Part shown: piece by piece, positions 1 to 9,500 of the stretch
How the letters are laid out: each line of letters begins with the position of its first letter
Position numbering within the stretch: position 1 is the stretch's first letter
Assembly: GCA_905235605.1 (NCBI GenBank)
Contig: CAJOMF010000015.1
Location: 1-38,595, forward strand
Direction of reading: 5' to 3'
Length of the DNA stretch: 38,595 bases
Source: an uncultured bacterium
GTDB lineage: Bacteria; UBP6; UBA1177
Notes under the pieces: model-generated
What the model saw: only the letters and a program-made list of their open reading frames with translations
What the model was told of the DNA's origin: nothing
The model's database searches: none
Program-made: the position numbers and the translations under genes

Positions 1-284
1 GTGAAAGCGTAAGGAAAATAAGCACGGCCTCCTTTTATTCCCTTAACTTGTATCGAGGTGCAAAAATTGCACCTCGATAATTCAAGTACCTCATCATAGT
101 TTAACTGGAACATAAAATCTTCATCAAATTTCTCAATATTATTCTTTACTTGCCTGTTGAAATTTTTGGTTTCATACCCATATATTTCGGCCAGATCAAA
201 GTCGAGCATTACGCGCATTCCGCGGATCGTGTAGATTTTTGACCGTAAATCGTTCTCGTTGTGAATTACTATCTCGTTTTCCAT
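1..284 (-). CDS. ORF6N domain protein, N-terminal part (runs off window)
   Basis: Reading from the ATG at 282-284 toward position 1 gives 94 residues with no stop. The stretch IRGMRVMLDFDLAEIYG, then NRQVKNNIEKFDEDFMFQL, and finally GGRAYFPYAF match the order and wording of the ORF6N domain (KilA-N/Ant-type, common in phages and mobile elements; probably DNA-binding). The C-terminal part lies outside the window. The gene is divergent from the toxin-antitoxin pair. A long palindrome lies inside the coding sequence and encodes the variable stretch LSRCNFCTSIQ. The start follows a weak ribosome-binding site. Family assignment is confident; the biological role is unknown. Confidence 0.85.
   Translation of the reverse strand, partial: MENEIVIHNENDLRSKIYTIRGMRVMLDFDLAEIYGYETKNFNRQVKNNIEKFDEDFMFQLNYDEVLELSRCNFCTSIQVKGIKGGRAYFPYAF
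46..87. repeat. Perfect palindrome inside the ORF6N gene
   Basis: The arms TATCGAGGTGCAA (51-63) and TTGCACCTCGATA (67-79) are perfect 13-base complements around a 3-base AAA loop. After a 3-base bulge (80-82) the pairing resumes with ACTTG (46-50) against CAAGT (83-87). The hairpin is fully inside coding sequence and keeps the frame open. Confidence 0.85.
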
Positions 285-316
285 ATCCAAACACCAAAAA
301 CAAATTTTTTGCATTA

Positions 317-346
317 ATATTATGATTAAATTTGAAAAAATATCAA
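317..346 (-). promoter_or_regulatory. Probable promoter of the ORF6N gene
   Basis: On the minus strand a TTGATA box (341-346) is followed after 18 bases by TAATAT (317-322), about 33 bases before the ORF6N ATG. The surroundings are very A+T-rich, so chance matches are easy. Confidence 0.4.
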
Positions 347-375
347 CAAATTTTTCTTCAATTTTCAAAAATATC

Positions 376-384
376 TGTTATAAT
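376..384 (+). promoter_or_regulatory. Extended -10 promoter element
   Basis: TGTTATAAT at 376-384 is a perfect extended -10 (TGnTATAAT). The upstream -35 match is weak. It points right toward a tiny ORF at 416 and then the toxin-antitoxin pair, and lies close to the divergent promoter at 317-346. Confidence 0.5.
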
Positions 385-415
385 ATTTGAGTTTTTGTTT
401 TTTGAGGAGAAAGCG

Positions 416-445
416 ATGGTTACAACAACTTATGTAATCGAATAG
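416..445 (+). CDS. Possible 9-residue leader peptide ORF followed by a hairpin
   Basis: A strong Shine-Dalgarno (GAGGAGA, about 403-409) lies just before the ATG at 416, which opens a 9-codon frame MVTTTYVIE ending in TAG at 443-445. The stop overlaps a small stem (GGTAA at 445-449 with TTACC at 458-462, inner pairs CC/GG, one bulged base). The arrangement resembles a translated leader with a regulatory hairpin, but it could also be a decayed gene start. There is no homology evidence. The rest of 285-549 shows only A+T-rich promoter sequence. Confidence 0.25.
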   Translation: MVTTTYVIE

Positions 446-502
446 GTAAACCGGCGGTTACCCTTTCATGATTGGTTGTAGAATTTTTTACAAAAATCGA
501 GG

Positions 503-531
503 TTGACAAAATAGGATAAATCACATAAAAT
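503..531 (+). promoter_or_regulatory. Sigma-70-type promoter for the higBA pair
   Basis: A perfect TTGACA (503-508) is separated by 17 bases from TAAAAT (526-531). The expected transcript start is near 538, almost on top of the GGAG ribosome-binding site (539-542) of the GTG start at 550, so the 5' leader would be only about 12 bases. Confidence 0.7.
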
Positions 532-549
532 ATTTTTTGGAGCAGTTCA

Positions 550-921
550 GTGACAAATTTTGAAGTTGAATTTTATGAGAAAGAGAACGGGGAAAAGCCG
601 GCAAAAGATTTTCTTCTTTCTCTGGGTGTCAAAATGAGGGCAAAAATGGCGGACATGATCTCGATATTGCAGGATAACGGATACGATTTGAGAGAGCCGT
701 ATTCCAAATATTTGTCGGACGGGATTTTTGAGCTGAGAGCCCAGGCTGAAACAAATGCAATGCGAGTTTTCTATTTCTTTTATGTTGACAGACGGATTGT
801 TCTGACTCACGGTTTTATCAAAAAAACGCAGAAAACTCCGGCCGCCGAAATAGAACGAGCGAAAAAATACAGAGCTGATTATTTGCGTAGAAACGGAGAT
901 AAAAATGGGCGAAAAATTTAA
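550..921 (+). CDS. higB: RelE/HigB-type toxin (phage Gp49-like family)
   Basis: The 123-residue protein has the RelE/HigB fold signature of the Gp49-like family: an N-terminal FEVEFYEKENGEKPAKDFL, a basic middle with LREPYSKYL, then GIFELRAQ, AMRVFYFF and the C-terminal FIKKTQKTPAAEIERAKKY. Toxins of this family usually cleave mRNA on the ribosome. The GTG start at 550 is chosen because GGAG at 539-542 is well spaced and a strong promoter ends just upstream. The toxin precedes and overlaps its antitoxin gene by 17 bases, the order typical of higBA and the reverse of most toxin-antitoxin pairs. Expression is probably autoregulated by the antitoxin. Confidence 0.85.
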   Translation: MTNFEVEFYEKENGEKPAKDFLLSLGVKMRAKMADMISILQDNGYDLREPYSKYLSDGIFELRAQAETNAMRVFYFFYVDRRIVLTHGFIKKTQKTPAAEIERAKKYRADYLRRNGDKNGRKI

Positions 922-1192
922 CGATTTTCTCAAAGAACAGCTGAAAGATCCAGATTTTAAGGTGGAATACGAGCTTCTTCAGCCGGAACATGCCGTGATT
1001 CAGGCGATTATCGATGCCCGCAAACAATCAGGACTCACCCAGAAGGAACTTTCGGAACGCACCGGCATCGCACAAGGTGACATCAGCAGAATAGAAAAAG
1101 GTAACGCCAACCCGTCACTTAGGACACTGCAGCGGCTCGCCACCGGAATGGGAATGAAGCTCAAGATCGAATTTCTTCCGCAGAACAACTGA
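905..1192 (+). CDS. higA: HigA-type antitoxin, XRE helix-turn-helix
   Basis: The 95-residue protein has an N-terminal stretch (about 1-35) that probably contacts the toxin. An XRE/Cro helix-turn-helix follows from about residue 36: ARKQSGLTQKELSERTG, then QGDISRIEKGNANPSLRTL. The C-terminus ends GMKLKIEFLP, as in many HigA-type antitoxins. The ATG at 905 lies inside the toxin gene, 17 bases before its stop, consistent with translational coupling. By family knowledge it neutralises the toxin and represses the operon. Intact toxin-antitoxin pairs like this often stabilise mobile islands. Confidence 0.85.
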   Translation: MGEKFNDFLKEQLKDPDFKVEYELLQPEHAVIQAIIDARKQSGLTQKELSERTGIAQGDISRIEKGNANPSLRTLQRLATGMGMKLKIEFLPQNN

Positions 1193-1490
1193 TTTTTCCC
1201 TGCAAATATAAACACAGTTAAACACAACCAAAACCAATTCATAAAAATCCATTCAACAAAATAAGTTTTTCCGCAATCGCCACTCGCATTTCCTCGTTCT
1301 CCGACTCAACATTGTCTAACATCTAAATTTCAAAATCATTCAATAAAATTAGATAGTTGTGCTATTGAAATAAGAAAGGGGATTTTTTATAGTACGAGCG
1401 GATGAAAAAAACCGAAAAAAATCAAAGATTTTTGTTGATTATTTGAGCTGTATCGGGCTTAATAGTAAGGCTTAAACTGAAGGAGTGGCT
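1193..1490. other. Intergenic stretch before the restriction-type operon
   Basis: About 300 A+T-rich bases without a convincing gene. It holds the promoter at 1365-1393 and a weak 6-bp stem AATCAA/TTGATT near 1420-1440. No strong terminator is seen after higA. Confidence 0.5.
1365..1393 (+). promoter_or_regulatory. Promoter of the methyltransferase-helicase-NACHT block
   Basis: TTGAAA (1365-1370), a 17-base spacer and TATAGT (1388-1393) make a good sigma-70-type promoter. The leader to the ATG at 1491 would be about 90 bases. No other convincing promoter was noticed before 6537, so it may drive all three large genes. Confidence 0.55.
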
Positions 1491-2486
1491 ATGCGGGAAA
1501 TAAAGGTCGATGTAAAGGAAAACGAGATATTGAATTCAGATCCGAAACTGCTTTCAATTCTTCTGAAAGATAATTCATCCGGCAAAAATATTGTCTGGGC
1601 GACAGATGATTATGCCGAAAACGGCGAAGGTTATTCGGCAAGTGACCAGATTACAGTTGATTCCATCACTGGTGAAAACGGTGAACTTATAAAGCCGCGC
1701 ACTGAGAAAACAAAGCAGGAGCAGCTTAACCGTATCAGAAACAAGGCGGAAGTTTTCACGCCGTCGTGGATCTGCAACAAAATGAACAATCTTGTCGATG
1801 AATCGTGGTTCGGCTACAAAAATGTGTTCAATACTGAAGGTGAAGACAAGAGCTGGAAAACCAAAAAAAGCAATATCAGATTTCCTAAAGGAAAAACCTG
1901 GCAGGAGTATGTCAGAGAACAACGCCTAGAAATCACTTGCGGCGAAGCTCCGTTTCTTGTCAGCAGATACGACACTGTTTCAGGAGAGATAATCCCGATC
2001 AAAGAGCGCATCGGACTTCTTGATAGAAAGCTCCGTGTTGTTTCGGAAAATGCAACCACTCAAAAACAATGGTATTTTTGGGCAAAAGAAGCTGTAAAAA
2101 GTATTTATGGTTTCGAATGGCAGGGTGACAATGTTCTGCTTGCCAGAGAGAATCTGCTTTTCACATTTTGTGATTATCACGAGAAAAAATTCAGGAGATA
2201 TCCGAGCAAAGAACAATTCCGCAGAATAGCGGACATCATTTCGTGGAATATCTGGCAGATGGACGGATTGAAGTTCGTAATCCCGAACAGTTGTCACGAA
2301 GAACGCTCAATACAATCAGGCTTCTTTTTTGGTGCAGAAGAAGAAAAACTTCATCATTGTGAAGGCTGTGAAAAGAATGATCCGAACAAACACAACGGTA
2401 TTTACTGCTGGATTATGGACTGGTTTGATGGCAAAAAAGGCAAGAAAATCAAGTTCGCAACTTTGTTGAAGGGAGGGTTGAAATGA
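1491..2486 (+). CDS. DNA adenine methyltransferase AdoMet-binding half (restriction subunit M-like)
   Basis: This 331-residue protein carries only the first motifs of an Eco57I/gamma-class N6-adenine methyltransferase. Residues 86-92 KAEVFTP match motif X. Residues 149-156 TCGEAPFL match the AdoMet-binding motif I (usual form D-P-A-C-G-S-G), with Glu in place of Gly. Residues 206-223 YGFEWQGDNVLLARENLL match motif II. The catalytic NPPY is missing here; it lies near the C-terminus of the next protein. The tail is rich in Cys and His (C268, H288, H289, C290, C293, H301, C306), a possible metal site. The start at 1491 follows AAGGAG at 1480-1485; a GTG at 1485 is less likely. The stop overlaps the next start (ATGA at 2483-2486), suggesting coupled translation. 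Such proteins are commonly labelled restriction endonuclease subunit M. Confidence 0.75.
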   Translation: MREIKVDVKENEILNSDPKLLSILLKDNSSGKNIVWATDDYAENGEGYSASDQITVDSITGENGELIKPRTEKTKQEQLNRIRNKAEVFTPSWICNKMNNLVDESWFGYKNVFNTEGEDKSWKTKKSNIRFPKGKTWQEYVREQRLEITCGEAPFLVSRYDTVSGEIIPIKERIGLLDRKLRVVSENATTQKQWYFWAKEAVKSIYGFEWQGDNVLLARENLLFTFCDYHEKKFRRYPSKEQFRRIADIISWNIWQMDGLKFVIPNSCHEERSIQSGFFFGAEEEKLHHCEGCEKNDPNKHNGIYCWIMDWFDGKKGKKIKFATLLKGGLK

Positions 2487-5400
2487 CTTTTAAGGGAACT
2501 TTTAGTTACAAACTGATCTACATCTTTGCAATACCGGATAAGGCTCATGAAGGTTTGCTGAAAATAGGAGAAACAACGATTTCAACCGATAAGACTCCCG
2601 AAAATCTTATCCCGAACTCAAAAGATTTAAACCAAGCTGCGAAAAACCGCATTGATCAGTATACAAAAACAGCTTCAATTTCTTATAATTTGCTGCATGC
2701 GGAACTGGCTGTCAAGTCTGAACTGGTCGATGGGAATAGTATATGTGTTGCTTTTTCCGATAAAGATGTCCATTCTGTTTTGAAACGGTCTGGTATTACA
2801 CCTCACGATTTCCGTGATGACACAAAAGGCAAAGAATGGTTCAAAGTTGATTTGGAAACAGCCAAAAATGCTATCAAAGCTGTAAAAGAAGGAAGGCAAG
2901 CCCTTCAAGGAGGCGAAATATTCGATGGAATGACCCCGATTGTTTTTCGTCCCGAACAGAGAAAAGCAATTGATGAGACAAAATTCCGCTTTGAAGTTAG
3001 TGACCACATGCTTTGGAACGCAAAAATGCGTTTCGGCAAAACATTGACAGCTCTGCAGCTTGTGAAAGAATGCGGGTTCCGGAAAACGATCATCATCACT
3101 CACAGGCCTGTTGTAAACGAGAACTGGTTTGACGATTTTCATAAGATTTTTTATGACGATCCAAGTTATAAATTCGGATCTAAAACCCAAGGCGAAACGA
3201 TAGAAAAACTCATTGAAAAAGAGGATCCAAAATTTGTCTATTTCGCTTCTATTCAGGATTTGAGGGGTTCAGAGGCGGCTGGAGGAAAGTTTGATAAAAA
3301 CCTCTACCAATTTTTGATAGAATGGGATCTTGTAATTACTGATGAAGCACACGAAGGAACTCAGACGAAACTCGGACAAACTGTTACAAATCTTTTGAGT
3401 GACCACAAAAAGAAGCCGAAACGGCTTGAATTGTCGGGGACGCCTTTCAATATTCTGAGCAAATACAGCAAAGACGAAGTCTATACTTGGGATTATGTAA
3501 TGGAGCAGAGAGCCAAAACCGATTGGGAAAAATACCATTTCGGAGACAATAACCCTTATGCCGGATTGCCCAAGTTGCAGATTTATACATATAATCTCGA
3601 CAAATTCCTGCCAGGCTATATTGATGCGGCAGATTCAGCTTTCAATTTTCATGAATTTTTCAGAGTGTGGACAGGAAACCCTGCAAAAGATTTCAAACAA
3701 ATGCCGTCTGATGCAAAAGTCGGTGATTTTATTCACGAAAAAGATGTCAGAAGATTCCTTGATCTCCTTTGCAGAGAAGATGCAGCGAGCAATTATCCGT
3801 ATTCTACCGAAGAGTTCCGTAATTATTTCAGGCACTCTCTATGGATAGTTCCAGGAGTTAAGGAAGCCAAGGCGTTGTCGGCATTGTTCAGGCAACATCC
3901 GGTGTTCCAGAGTTTCAATATTGCCAATGTTGCAGGAGACGGAGACGAAGAGGAAGAATACTCTGATGCAATGAAAAAAGTTCGCAACGCTTTCGGAGAA
4001 GATCCGTCGGAAACATATTCAATCACTATTTCCTGCGGCAGACTGACTACCGGCGTGACTGTTCGTGAATGGACTGCTGTATTTATGCTTGCAGGAACAT
4101 TCTCGACATCAGCTTCAAGTTATATGCAGACGATTTTCCGTGTTCAGTCTCCGGCCAATATAAACGGAAAAATCAAAGAAAACTGCTATGTTTTCGACTT
4201 TGCTCCAGACAGGACTTTGAAAGTTGTTGCGGAAACAGCGAAAATTGCCTCTCGTCCCGGAGAGACAACCCCGAAAGATGAGGATATTTTAGGCGAGTTC
4301 CTGAATTTCTGTCCGATTATTTCGATGGAAGGCTCGAATATGAAGCCTTATGATGTGCCGAAATTGATGCAGCAGCTAAAGAAAGTGTATACGGAAAGAG
4401 TTGTCAATAACGGCTTTGATGATCCGCATATTTACAATGAAAATTTGTTGCGTCTGGATGAAGTCGAAATCAAGGATTTTGAAGAACTTAAAAAAATCGT
4501 CGGAGTCTCAAAGCAAAGCAAGAAAACAGAGGAGATAGACATTAACGATCAGGGCTTTACCGATGAAGAATATGAAATAATAAAAAAGGCAGAAAATAAG
4601 CCGAAAAAGGAACGTTCCAAAGAGGAACTGGCTCTTCTTGAAGAAAAGAAGAAAAAACAGGAGACAAAACAAAAGGCAATTTCTATTCTTCGAGGAATTT
4701 CCATCCGCATTCCGCTTTTGGTTTACGGTGCAGATATTCCGTTAGATAAAGACATTACAGTCGAAAACTTTGCTGAACTGATAGATCCGCAGTCCTGGCA
4801 GGAATTTATGCCGAAAGATGTAACGAAAGAACTGTTCAAAAAGTTCACCAAATATTATGACAAAGATATTTTTGTGGCTGCCGGAAAACGGATCCGTCAA
4901 CTTACAAAAGCGGCAGACGGATTGCCGCCGACAGAGCGGGTTCAGAAAATCGCAGCACTTTTTGCGACATTCAAAAATCCTGACAAAGAAACGGTGCTCA
5001 CCCCGTGGCGTGTAGTAAATATGCATATGAGCGAGTGTTTGGGCGGCTATGACTTTTTTGATGAATCGCATGAAAAAGAGCTGGACGAACCGCGTTTTGT
5101 CGATCGTGGCGAAGTCACGGCTGACACACTGGCAAATACAAAAGCCCAGATTTTGGAAATCAATTCCAAAACAGGCCTGTATCCGCTTTATGTCACATAC
5201 AGCATTTATCGCAAACGTTGCGATGAATGCAAAGATGCACTTACACTTGAAAAACAAAAAGAGCTCTGGAATTTGACGGTAAAAGACAATGTTTTTGTAA
5301 TCTGCAAAACTAAAATGGCCAGATCAATCACAAACAGAACCCTTTGCGGCTATAATGATGTAAAATCAAACACTTACTGTCCTGATGATCTTATAAACAA

Positions 5401-6502
5401 GTTGAAAAACAAATCAGAGCAATTCAAGAAGAAAATTCTTAAGGGTGAAACTTGGGGGAAGGAGGTTAAAGAAATGAAATTCAATGCAATAGTCGGAAAT
5501 CCGCCGTATCAGACAGAAGCGACAGGCGAAGCAAATGGATCTGATCCGATTTATCATCTTTTTATAGATGCGGCTTGTATTTTAGGTGATAGAGTTTCTT
5601 TCATTCATCCAGCCAGATTTTTATCCAATGCCGGAAAAACACCTAAAGTCTGGAATAGAAAGATGTTGAATGATGATCATTTTTCTGTTGTACGGTATTG
5701 GTCAAATGGCAAAGATGTATTTCCGACAGCAGAGATAAAAGGTGGCGTGGCAGTTACTTATTGGGATAAAAATAAAGTTTTTGAAAAAATTGGAACTTTT
5801 GTGGCATATTCAGAATTACGTTCAATCATGAAGAAGGTTTTTGAAAAAAATTTCAATACTTTTGCAGAGTTAGTATGTGCGAGAACTTTGTATCGTTTTA
5901 CAGATACTCTTTATAAAGAAAATGTATGGGCAAAATCTAGACCTAGTGATGGGCATTTATATGATATGAGTTCAAATGCTTTTGATTTGTTTCCTGAATT
6001 GTTTATAGATGAAAAACCTAATGATGATTGCGATTATGCAAAAATTTATGGACTAGTAGAGAAAAGGCGTGCTTATAAATGGATGAAAAAATCTTATATT
6101 AAAGTCCCCGACAATTTTGATTTTTATAAGGTCTTAGTTCCTGCTGCGAATGGTTCTGGTGCGATAGGCGAGGTTTTATCAACGCCAGTAATTGGGTGCC
6201 CTGGAACAGGACACACTGAAACCTTTTTGAGCATTGGAAAATTCACTACAAAAGAAGAAGCGGAAGCTTGTTTAAAATATATTAAAACTAAATTTGCTAG
6301 AGTTATGCTTTCAACTCTTAAAACAACACACCACAACATTCAAAAAACCTGGAGAAATGTTCCTCTTCAAGATTTTACCGAAAAATCAGACATAGATTGG
6401 AGTAAATCAGTGAAAGAAATCGACCAGCAACTTTACAAAAAATACGGGCTTTCAAAGGAAGAAATCGACTTTATTGAAAGCAAAGTGAAGGAGATGGAGT
6501 AA
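2483..6502 (+). CDS. GIY-YIG nuclease / SF2 helicase / NPPY methyltransferase fusion
   Basis: This is a 1339-residue restriction-type protein. Residues 9-135 look like a T5orf172/GIY-YIG domain: YIF at 13-15, KIGET at 27-31, EWFKVDLETA near the end. The expected catalytic Glu is not obvious, so activity is uncertain. Residues 160-600 form an SF2 helicase: motif I MRFGKT at 182-187, DEAH at 287-290, SGTP at 318-321, motif V GRLTTG near 519-524, motif VI QTIFRVQ at 549-555. A charged coiled segment (about 670-740) and a linker domain follow. At 1006-1009 lies the adenine methyltransferase motif NPPY, followed by a probable target-recognition region that is more A+T-rich. Motifs I and II of that methyltransferase are in the upstream gene. 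The order nuclease-helicase-methyltransferase-recognition parallels Type ISP enzymes, with a different nuclease. It probably works with the upstream protein in restriction-modification. Confidence 0.8.
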   Translation: MTFKGTFSYKLIYIFAIPDKAHEGLLKIGETTISTDKTPENLIPNSKDLNQAAKNRIDQYTKTASISYNLLHAELAVKSELVDGNSICVAFSDKDVHSVLKRSGITPHDFRDDTKGKEWFKVDLETAKNAIKAVKEGRQALQGGEIFDGMTPIVFRPEQRKAIDETKFRFEVSDHMLWNAKMRFGKTLTALQLVKECGFRKTIIITHRPVVNENWFDDFHKIFYDDPSYKFGSKTQGETIEKLIEKEDPKFVYFASIQDLRGSEAAGGKFDKNLYQFLIEWDLVITDEAHEGTQTKLGQTVTNLLSDHKKKPKRLELSGTPFNILSKYSKDEVYTWDYVMEQRAKTDWEKYHFGDNNPYAGLPKLQIYTYNLDKFLPGYIDAADSAFNFHEFFRVWTGNPAKDFKQMPSDAKVGDFIHEKDVRRFLDLLCREDAASNYPYSTEEFRNYFRHSLWIVPGVKEAKALSALFRQHPVFQSFNIANVAGDGDEEEEYSDAMKKVRNAFGEDPSETYSITISCGRLTTGVTVREWTAVFMLAGTFSTSASSYMQTIFRVQSPANINGKIKENCYVFDFAPDRTLKVVAETAKIASRPGETTPKDEDILGEFLNFCPIISMEGSNMKPYDVPKLMQQLKKVYTERVVNNGFDDPHIYNENLLRLDEVEIKDFEELKKIVGVSKQSKKTEEIDINDQGFTDEEYEIIKKAENKPKKERSKEELALLEEKKKKQETKQKAISILRGISIRIPLLVYGADIPLDKDITVENFAELIDPQSWQEFMPKDVTKELFKKFTKYYDKDIFVAAGKRIRQLTKAADGLPPTERVQKIAALFATFKNPDKETVLTPWRVVNMHMSECLGGYDFFDESHEKELDEPRFVDRGEVTADTLANTKAQILEINSKTGLYPLYVTYSIYRKRCDECKDALTLEKQKELWNLTVKDNVFVICKTKMARSITNRTLCGYNDVKSNTYCPDDLINKLKNKSEQFKKKILKGETWGKEVKEMKFNAIVGNPPYQTEATGEANGSDPIYHLFIDAACILGDRVSFIHPARFLSNAGKTPKVWNRKMLNDDHFSVVRYWSNGKDVFPTAEIKGGVAVTYWDKNKVFEKIGTFVAYSELRSIMKKVFEKNFNTFAELVCARTLYRFTDTLYKENVWAKSRPSDGHLYDMSSNAFDLFPELFIDEKPNDDCDYAKIYGLVEKRRAYKWMKKSYIKVPDNFDFYKVLVPAANGSGAIGEVLSTPVIGCPGTGHTETFLSIGKFTTKEEAEACLKYIKTKFARVMLSTLKTTHHNIQKTWRNVPLQDFTEKSDIDWSKSVKEIDQQLYKKYGLSKEEIDFIESKVKEME
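5459..5476 (+). promoter_or_regulatory. Strong internal ribosome-binding site and in-frame ATG before the NPPY domain
   Basis: AAGGAGG (5459-5465) sits 8 bases before an ATG (5474-5476) in the same frame as the long gene. Translation from here would give residues 998-1339, a 342-residue protein starting MKFNAIVGNPPY, that is, the catalytic half of the methyltransferase alone. The sequence is plain; use of the start is inferred. Confidence 0.6.
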
Positions 6503-6536
6503 AAAAAACAGATATTAAATATTTGCGGAGAAAAGC

Positions 6537-9500
6537 ATGATAAAATCTATTTGGGATGTCTTCAAATACAACTTTCCAGACAATCCACAAGAAAATTTTG
6601 AATGGATGTGTTATCAATTATTTTGCAAAGAATTTAATAAAGACAATGGTATTTTTAGGCGTTATAATCAACCGGCACTTGAGGCAGAACCTATAGAAGT
6701 CGGAGACGAGATTATTGGTTTTCAGGCTAAGTTTTATACAGTTCCTCTTAATGAAAGAAAATCTGAATTAAAAGAAACAATTGAAAAAGCTAGCAAAAGA
6801 TATAAAAAGCTTACAAAAATTCTTTTTTATATAAATTCTGATTGGACATGTTCTAATAATTCAAAACAAGAAACTGATGATAGGAGGGCTGCAACAGAAA
6901 GAGAAATAGAGGACCATGCATTAAAATTAGGAATAAAAATAGAATGGAGATCTGATGCGTTTTTTAAATCGCCTTTTGTTGCTGTTAACAATGCAGATAT
7001 CTGTCAATATTTTTTTTCAAAATCCACCAATGATTATTATGAAAGAATACGCAAAATTCGAAGACAAAGTATAGAAATTCCTGAGCAGGAAAAATACACC
7101 ACACTTTTAAAACTTGAAAATGGAAACAAAATAACAAAACAGTTTTCTTTATATGAACACATAAGTAATTTATTAAAAGAAAATGAATTAGAAAAATTCC
7201 CCAATATTTTCGTAAGAGGAAATGCTGGGGTTGGTAAATCTACAGAAATGAAGTTTGCATACAACAAACTTCTTGATAAATTATCAACATCAGATAGCTA
7301 TCGTACTTATAATTTTTTACCTACTCCATATCTCTTTGAACTAAAAAATTACTATGAAGGGTGTTTGGGGGAGTTCCAACATGAAACCCCTTTGTTGTTT
7401 ATAGATGGATTGGATGAACTTCCTATTCACAAAATTATGATACTTATCAAAGAACTACATAATATTCAAGCAAAAAATTCTAGTTGCAGATTCATTTTGG
7501 CTGGCAGAGGTGCTTCGTTTATAAATGAAACATGTGAATTTGATCATGTTGATGTGGAACTTTTAACCCATATAGATACAGAAACCCAGGAACTTATATC
7601 AGAATTTAAAGGAACTCCTTTGGAATCTCTAGTTAAAATCCCTTTTTATAGAGATTTTGCCACAACAGACAAAGCTCATTCTCTGAAGACATATAAAGGT
7701 TTTATCTCAGCACTAATATTGGATAAATTAGAAAAAGATAGACAGCGATTGGACAGAAGTGAGAACAGGTCATCTTCTAGTAAATCTGCTTCGAAATTAA
7801 ATTTAGATAAAATACAAGATCGTATTTCAAAATTGGTTTATAATCTCTTTAAATCAGATAGCAGAGTTTTTACAAGAGAAGATTTAGGCGAAGATTGGGA
7901 AGACGACGAGGAGTTCTTTTTTACAAACTCTTCTTTGGTGGATTTCAATAAAAATGATAAAAACTTTAGTTTTTGCTCTAACGTATATTTTGAGTATTTC
8001 CTTGCTAAATATTATTTAACACAAGATTTTGCTCTGATTCAAAAAGATTTTTTTCTTCCTACTGGCAAAGTAATTGTTCATCACATCAATATTATAGCAA
8101 TATTGTTGAATTTACTCCCCACAGAAACGAAACTATATAAAAGACTTTCAAAAAAACTTAATTCCGAAACTCAGGCTTATATTTTGTTAACTGATTACAC
8201 TCTTTTGCCGGTACAAAATAGATTCAATTTTTATAGGAAAATAACAAACGAATATAATGCTGATAAAAAAGTAATTTATTATTCTCGTTTTACAAGAACT
8301 GATGACATATTGGCGAACATAGATTCTTTGGCAGACTCCATGCACAATCTTTTGCCAGAAGATTTTTATAATGAAGCAGTGAAAGAACATTGTGATGTTA
8401 TTGAAAAATTTTTAAAAAATCCAACAATCAATGAAATTGTACCTTTTGAAAATGCCGTCATTTTATTGAGAGCTGGCAAGAGTAATTGGAATTATAAACA
8501 GCAAGAAATGCTGAAAAAAATCTCTGTTCCACTTTTAAAGTTTTTCATAAATCACGAGCTAGCTGAAAAAATTAGAGGGCTTTTATCTGAAGATACTGTT
8601 TTAAGATGGTATGAGAATTATAAATGGACTGAAAATTGGGAGGAAAAAGAATGGATTTCTTTTGTAAAAGAATTAACAAGTGTTGAGAACACAAATTTTT
8701 ATAATTTCAAAGATGCAAAAGAATATTGTTGCAAATTGAAGTTGTTTATTCACTTTCACAATAATACTTTCATTCAAAAAATGCTTGTTCCTCTTGCGAA
8801 AAAAATATTGACATCTACCTCACCAACAGCAATTGCTTCTTGTGTCCCAAATATTATTGATGACAATTTTGAAACCCAAACAGCGGATTTTAATTACGAT
8901 ATTATTCGTTTTACAGATGTTTTTAAGAAGAGTGATGTATCTCTATCGGATATACTGCAAATTTTGCAAATTTATCCTTTAGAATATAGTGCTATTCCTA
9001 TTGAGGCACATGACCTTTATAGAGAAATTCTTAATGCCTTTGGAAGAAATATTTCAGCTATTAAAGATGAAAACATTCCTGAATTTTACAATGTCTTAGT
9101 TAAATATATAGAAACAGGTTCAGGAACTCATATCTATAATTTTAACAAATACATTAAATTGCTTAACGATGATCAAAAAGAGAATGTATTTAATTTGTTG
9201 TTTGCTGATTTGATGAAAAAAACAGGTTGGCAGAATTTGTGGATGTTACCAAACAACACAATATTACCTCTTTTGGATATGTTTGATAAAGAAAAATCAA
9301 TACGTCTTGTTGAGAAACTCAAAAATGTGGATTTGGTTTATAAGAATTGCATTACACATCTTTTCAATTCTATTAAAAATGGCAATTGTATTCATAGAGC
9401 TTATTTCTTGTATATTATTGCGGTATGTGAATATCAACTGTTGTTTCCAGATCAAGCGAAAGAATATAAAGAGCTAGAAAAAAGGCTAAACTCTTTCTAT

